44,196 nt of DNA, taken from contig CAMEAW010000009.1 of the NCBI GenBank assembly GCA_945911685.1, positions 1-44,196 of the forward strand, given 5' to 3'. The notes beneath the pieces were generated by a model, which saw only the letters and a list, made by a program, of their open reading frames with translations, ran no database searches and was not told the origin of the DNA. Position 1 is the stretch's first letter. Every line of letters starts with the position of its first letter. This stretch comes from Bordetella parapertussis (GTDB taxonomy: Bacteria > Pseudomonadota > Gammaproteobacteria > Burkholderiales > Burkholderiaceae_B). Positions 42,138 through 44,196 of this stretch are shown here, piece after piece. The position numbers and the translations under genes are program-made.

Positions 42138-43018
42138 GCTGACTTCTCCTTGCTGCGCCCACCCACCAAACCGCCCGGGCGAAACATCATCAAGAGCACC
42201 ATCGCTAAACCGTAAATGATTTGTTGAATCGAGCCGAGCTCAGTCGGCGGTAGAAATGGCAGATAGGTCAGGGCGGCTGGCAGCGACATGAGTAACGCCG
42301 CGCCCACGATCGGCCCGAACAGGGTGCCGGTGCCGCCGATGATGACCATCGCCATCAACAAAATCGAAGTCTCTAGCATGAAGCTTTCGACGTTAATAAA
42401 GCTGATATAAAAAGCATAGAGTGAGCCCGCGACACCCGCCAAACCTGCAGCGACTGCAACAGAGAGTGTTTTGATGGCGTTGACATGCTTGCCATAGGTC
42501 TGTGCGGCAGATTCACTATCGCGGATCGCCATCAAACTACGGCCAAAACTGCCTCGCACGAGCAGCGCGGTAATCCCCACCACTAAACCAAGTACGACGA
42601 GCGCAAGAGCGAGAAAGGCGGTGTCGTCATTGAAGGTATAGCCCCATAGTTTGGGGCGCGGGATCCCGATCATGCCGCCTAGCCCGCCGGTAATGGATTT
42701 CCATTCAGAAAAGATCGTGACCCCAATCACTTGCAAGCCAAGTGAGGCCGCGACAAAGTATTCTCCGCGCACCCTTAGGGCTGGTAGCGCCAGCGCCATC
42801 GACAAGACTGCTGAGATAGCAGCCGAAGCGGCCATACAAAGCAGCAACGAGTCAGACGCATGCATCGCGATGTACGCAGTGGCGTAAGCGCCTACGCCAA
42901 AAAAGATGGCATGTGCGAGCGAAAAAATACCGGCATAACCCATAATGAAATTCAGGGTCAGCGCCAAAATCGCGTTAATGCAAAACAGTACAGCAATATT
43001 TTGAAGATAGGCAATCAT
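42134..43018 (-). CDS. livM: Liv-type ABC transporter permease LivM
   Basis: The 294-residue polytopic permease has the LivM landmarks: NFIMGYAGIFSLAHAIFFGV near the start, RVRGEYFVAASLGLQVIG, and the EAA-like ATPase-coupling loop RSLMAIRDSESAAQTYG. I chose ATG 43018 (MIAYLQNIAV); the longer frame would overlap livH. The start of livM lies 13 bp after livH and its stop overlaps livG by 4 bp. Confidence 0.94.
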   Translation of the reverse strand: MIAYLQNIAVLFCINAILALTLNFIMGYAGIFSLAHAIFFGVGAYATAYIAMHASDSLLLCMAASAAISAVLSMALALPALRVRGEYFVAASLGLQVIGVTIFSEWKSITGGLGGMIGIPRPKLWGYTFNDDTAFLALALVVLGLVVGITALLVRGSFGRSLMAIRDSESAAQTYGKHVNAIKTLSVAVAAGLAGVAGSLYAFYISFINVESFMLETSILLMAMVIIGGTGTLFGPIVGAALLMSLPAALTYLPFLPPTELGSIQQIIYGLAMVLLMMFRPGGLVGGRSKEKSA

Positions 43019-43031
43019 CTGATGTTCTCTT

Positions 43032-43904
43032 TTAGGACACAACCGCGCGACCGTACACACCACCGGGGCGGAACAGAATGAACAAGAACAGAATCACAAA
43101 CGTGACGGCTTCGCTCCATTGCGGGTCAATAACAGCCAGGCACAGATTTTCTGCCATGCCTAAAATCAAACCGGCCATCGCGGCCCCGCGCAAACTACCG
43201 ACGCCTCCTACGATTGTTGCGGCAATACTGATGAGCATCACATGGTTGCCCATGGCTGGGTTCAAGCCAGAGGTTGCTGCAGTCAGGATGGCAGCCGGTA
43301 CAACGAGAATTGAACCGATCAAGAAGACATATTGCGACAGTAAGCGTGGGGTCAGACCATAGACTTCAATGAGGGTTGGATTTTCACCCAGCGCCCGAAG
43401 TGCGATCCCCATATTGGTCTTGGTGAGCAGCCACTGCAGCGCCACAAAAAATATGATGGCACACACAATCACGACGGCCGCGATGGGGGCGACATAGAGC
43501 CCGGGCATCACCTCAAGACTTTTACTCAAGGGGGTCGATACTGTCACTGCGCCACGGTCAAAGATCATCGCGATCAGGTTTTGTACGATGATGGCCATGC
43601 CAAACGAGGCAACGAACACTGTAAAAAATGAGCCTTCGTGCCGCTGAATGATTGCGTAGACATAGCGATCAAGCAGCACGCCGAACAGGCTCGCTGCGAA
43701 GGTGGCTGCAAGCGCCGCCACCGGCCAGCTCAGGTGCAGGACTGAATAACACTCATAAAAAATATAACCGGCAATCGTAAAGGTTGCCCCATGCGCCGCG
43801 TGAAAAATCCGGGTCATGCCAAAGATCAGCGAAAACCCAGCTGCAATCAGCGCGTAGAGCGCGCCGGTTTGCAGGCCGTTAATAAAAAGTTGCGTGAACA
43901 GCAT
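43032..43904 (-). CDS. livH: Liv-type ABC transporter permease LivH
   Basis: The 290-residue permease is complete, unlike the fragment at the left edge. The N-terminal NGLQTGALYALIAAGFSLIF and FHAAHGATFTIAGY are family marks, and the coupling loop MGIALRALGENPTLIEVYG is present. With LivM it forms the membrane channel. It lies 37 bp after the receptor gene and 13 bp before livM. Confidence 0.95.
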   Translation of the reverse strand: MLFTQLFINGLQTGALYALIAAGFSLIFGMTRIFHAAHGATFTIAGYIFYECYSVLHLSWPVAALAATFAASLFGVLLDRYVYAIIQRHEGSFFTVFVASFGMAIIVQNLIAMIFDRGAVTVSTPLSKSLEVMPGLYVAPIAAVVIVCAIIFFVALQWLLTKTNMGIALRALGENPTLIEVYGLTPRLLSQYVFLIGSILVVPAAILTAATSGLNPAMGNHVMLISIAATIVGGVGSLRGAAMAGLILGMAENLCLAVIDPQWSEAVTFVILFLFILFRPGGVYGRAVVS

Positions 43905-43941
43905 GAGGCAATATCCTAAAGCAATCTAAAGCACTAAAAAC

Positions 43942-44196
43942 TTACTTGCCTGCTAAGACCACTTTGGTGGTGCCGTCGCCAACAATTTCGTTGATTTGAA
44001 TAGGCGCTTTGACTGTGCCATCTTCAGCGAACGAAACGGTTGCACCGACAAATTCAAAGCTCTTGGTGGCTTTACGTTGAGCAAGTAAGTTTTCGCCTGT
44101 GACCGGTTTACCCGCTTTCTCGAGAGCCGAGGCAAGCTCAGCAAACGTTATAACCGCGTTGTAATAGTTCACCACGTAGGCGCCGGGCTCTTTGTT
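43942..44196 (-). CDS. Periplasmic substrate-binding protein of the second Liv-type transporter, C-terminal fragment
   Basis: Only the last 84 codons lie in the window. They read NKEPGAYVVNYYNAVITFAE and end KVVLAGK, a typical C-terminal region of Liv-type receptors (helix after the ligand cleft, then FVGATVSFAEDGTVKAP with a beta-strand end). The position immediately upstream of livHMGF supports the assignment. The ligand pocket is outside the window, so specificity cannot be judged. Confidence 0.85.
   Translation of the reverse strand, partial: NKEPGAYVVNYYNAVITFAELASALEKAGKPVTGENLLAQRKATKSFEFVGATVSFAEDGTVKAPIQINEIVGDGTTKVVLAGK

Noticed and set aside
1..44196. tRNA, rRNA, CRISPR arrays, riboswitches, insertion sequences, phage genes
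   Set aside because: I looked for them and saw none; the only toxin-antitoxin module is vapBC, and no transposase or integrase fragments are visible.

Overview
The window looks like the chromosome of a betaproteobacterium in the order Burkholderiales, most like the Alcaligenaceae (Bordetella/Achromobacter relatives). The grounds are the gene content and order (pepP, ubiH, dusB, fis, purH, ruvC, ruvA and ruvB in one direction), a TctC/Bug-type solute receptor, a short Fis, a zf-CHCC zinc-finger protein and Liv-type transporters next to acyl-CoA ligases. Base composition looks moderate, lower than typical Bordetella. I see no rRNA, tRNA, CRISPR array, phage or insertion sequence.

Layout. (1) 1-5150, minus strand: a tight operon of acyl-CoA ligase, thiolase, DUF35 zinc-ribbon protein, enoyl-CoA hydratase, Liv-type periplasmic receptor and the start of a LivH permease. 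It probably takes up an organic acid and degrades it as a CoA thioester. (2) 5362-9194, minus strand: glnS-minC-minD-minE, ending in a strong intrinsic terminator. (3) 9266-11628, plus strand: a pair of membrane proteins homologous to cytochrome bd subunits I and II. Subunit I appears to have lost most heme and quinol ligands. (4) 11648-13782, minus strand: an OmpR-type response regulator and sensor kinase, followed divergently by recQ. (5) 15829-25094: ruvB, ruvA, ruvC, purH, fis and dusB on the minus strand, with a four-gene plus-strand block (PLP dehydratase, two extended SDR proteins, a TctC receptor) lying between ruvB and ruvA. (6) 25258-29232: ubiH and pepP on the minus strand, separated by a vapBC toxin-antitoxin module, a TM2-like membrane protein and a 59-residue membrane protein with its own good promoter. 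(7) 29355-38876: housekeeping genes (CtaG-like, galU, bepA, yheT-like, zf-CHCC, rhlE, a thioredoxin-like protein, an EI24 protein, a molybdopterin-binding domain protein), plus an apparent azlC remnant and a set of 39-bp degenerate repeats. (8) 38869-44196, minus strand: a second Liv-type ABC transporter (receptor fragment, livH, livM, livG, livF) followed by a second acyl-CoA ligase.

The two window edges therefore carry parallel acid-uptake-plus-CoA-activation modules around a conserved housekeeping core that has been interrupted twice. The observation most deserving follow-up is the cytochrome bd-like pair at 9266-11628. Comparisons with known proteins were made from memory, without database searches, and are marked as such.
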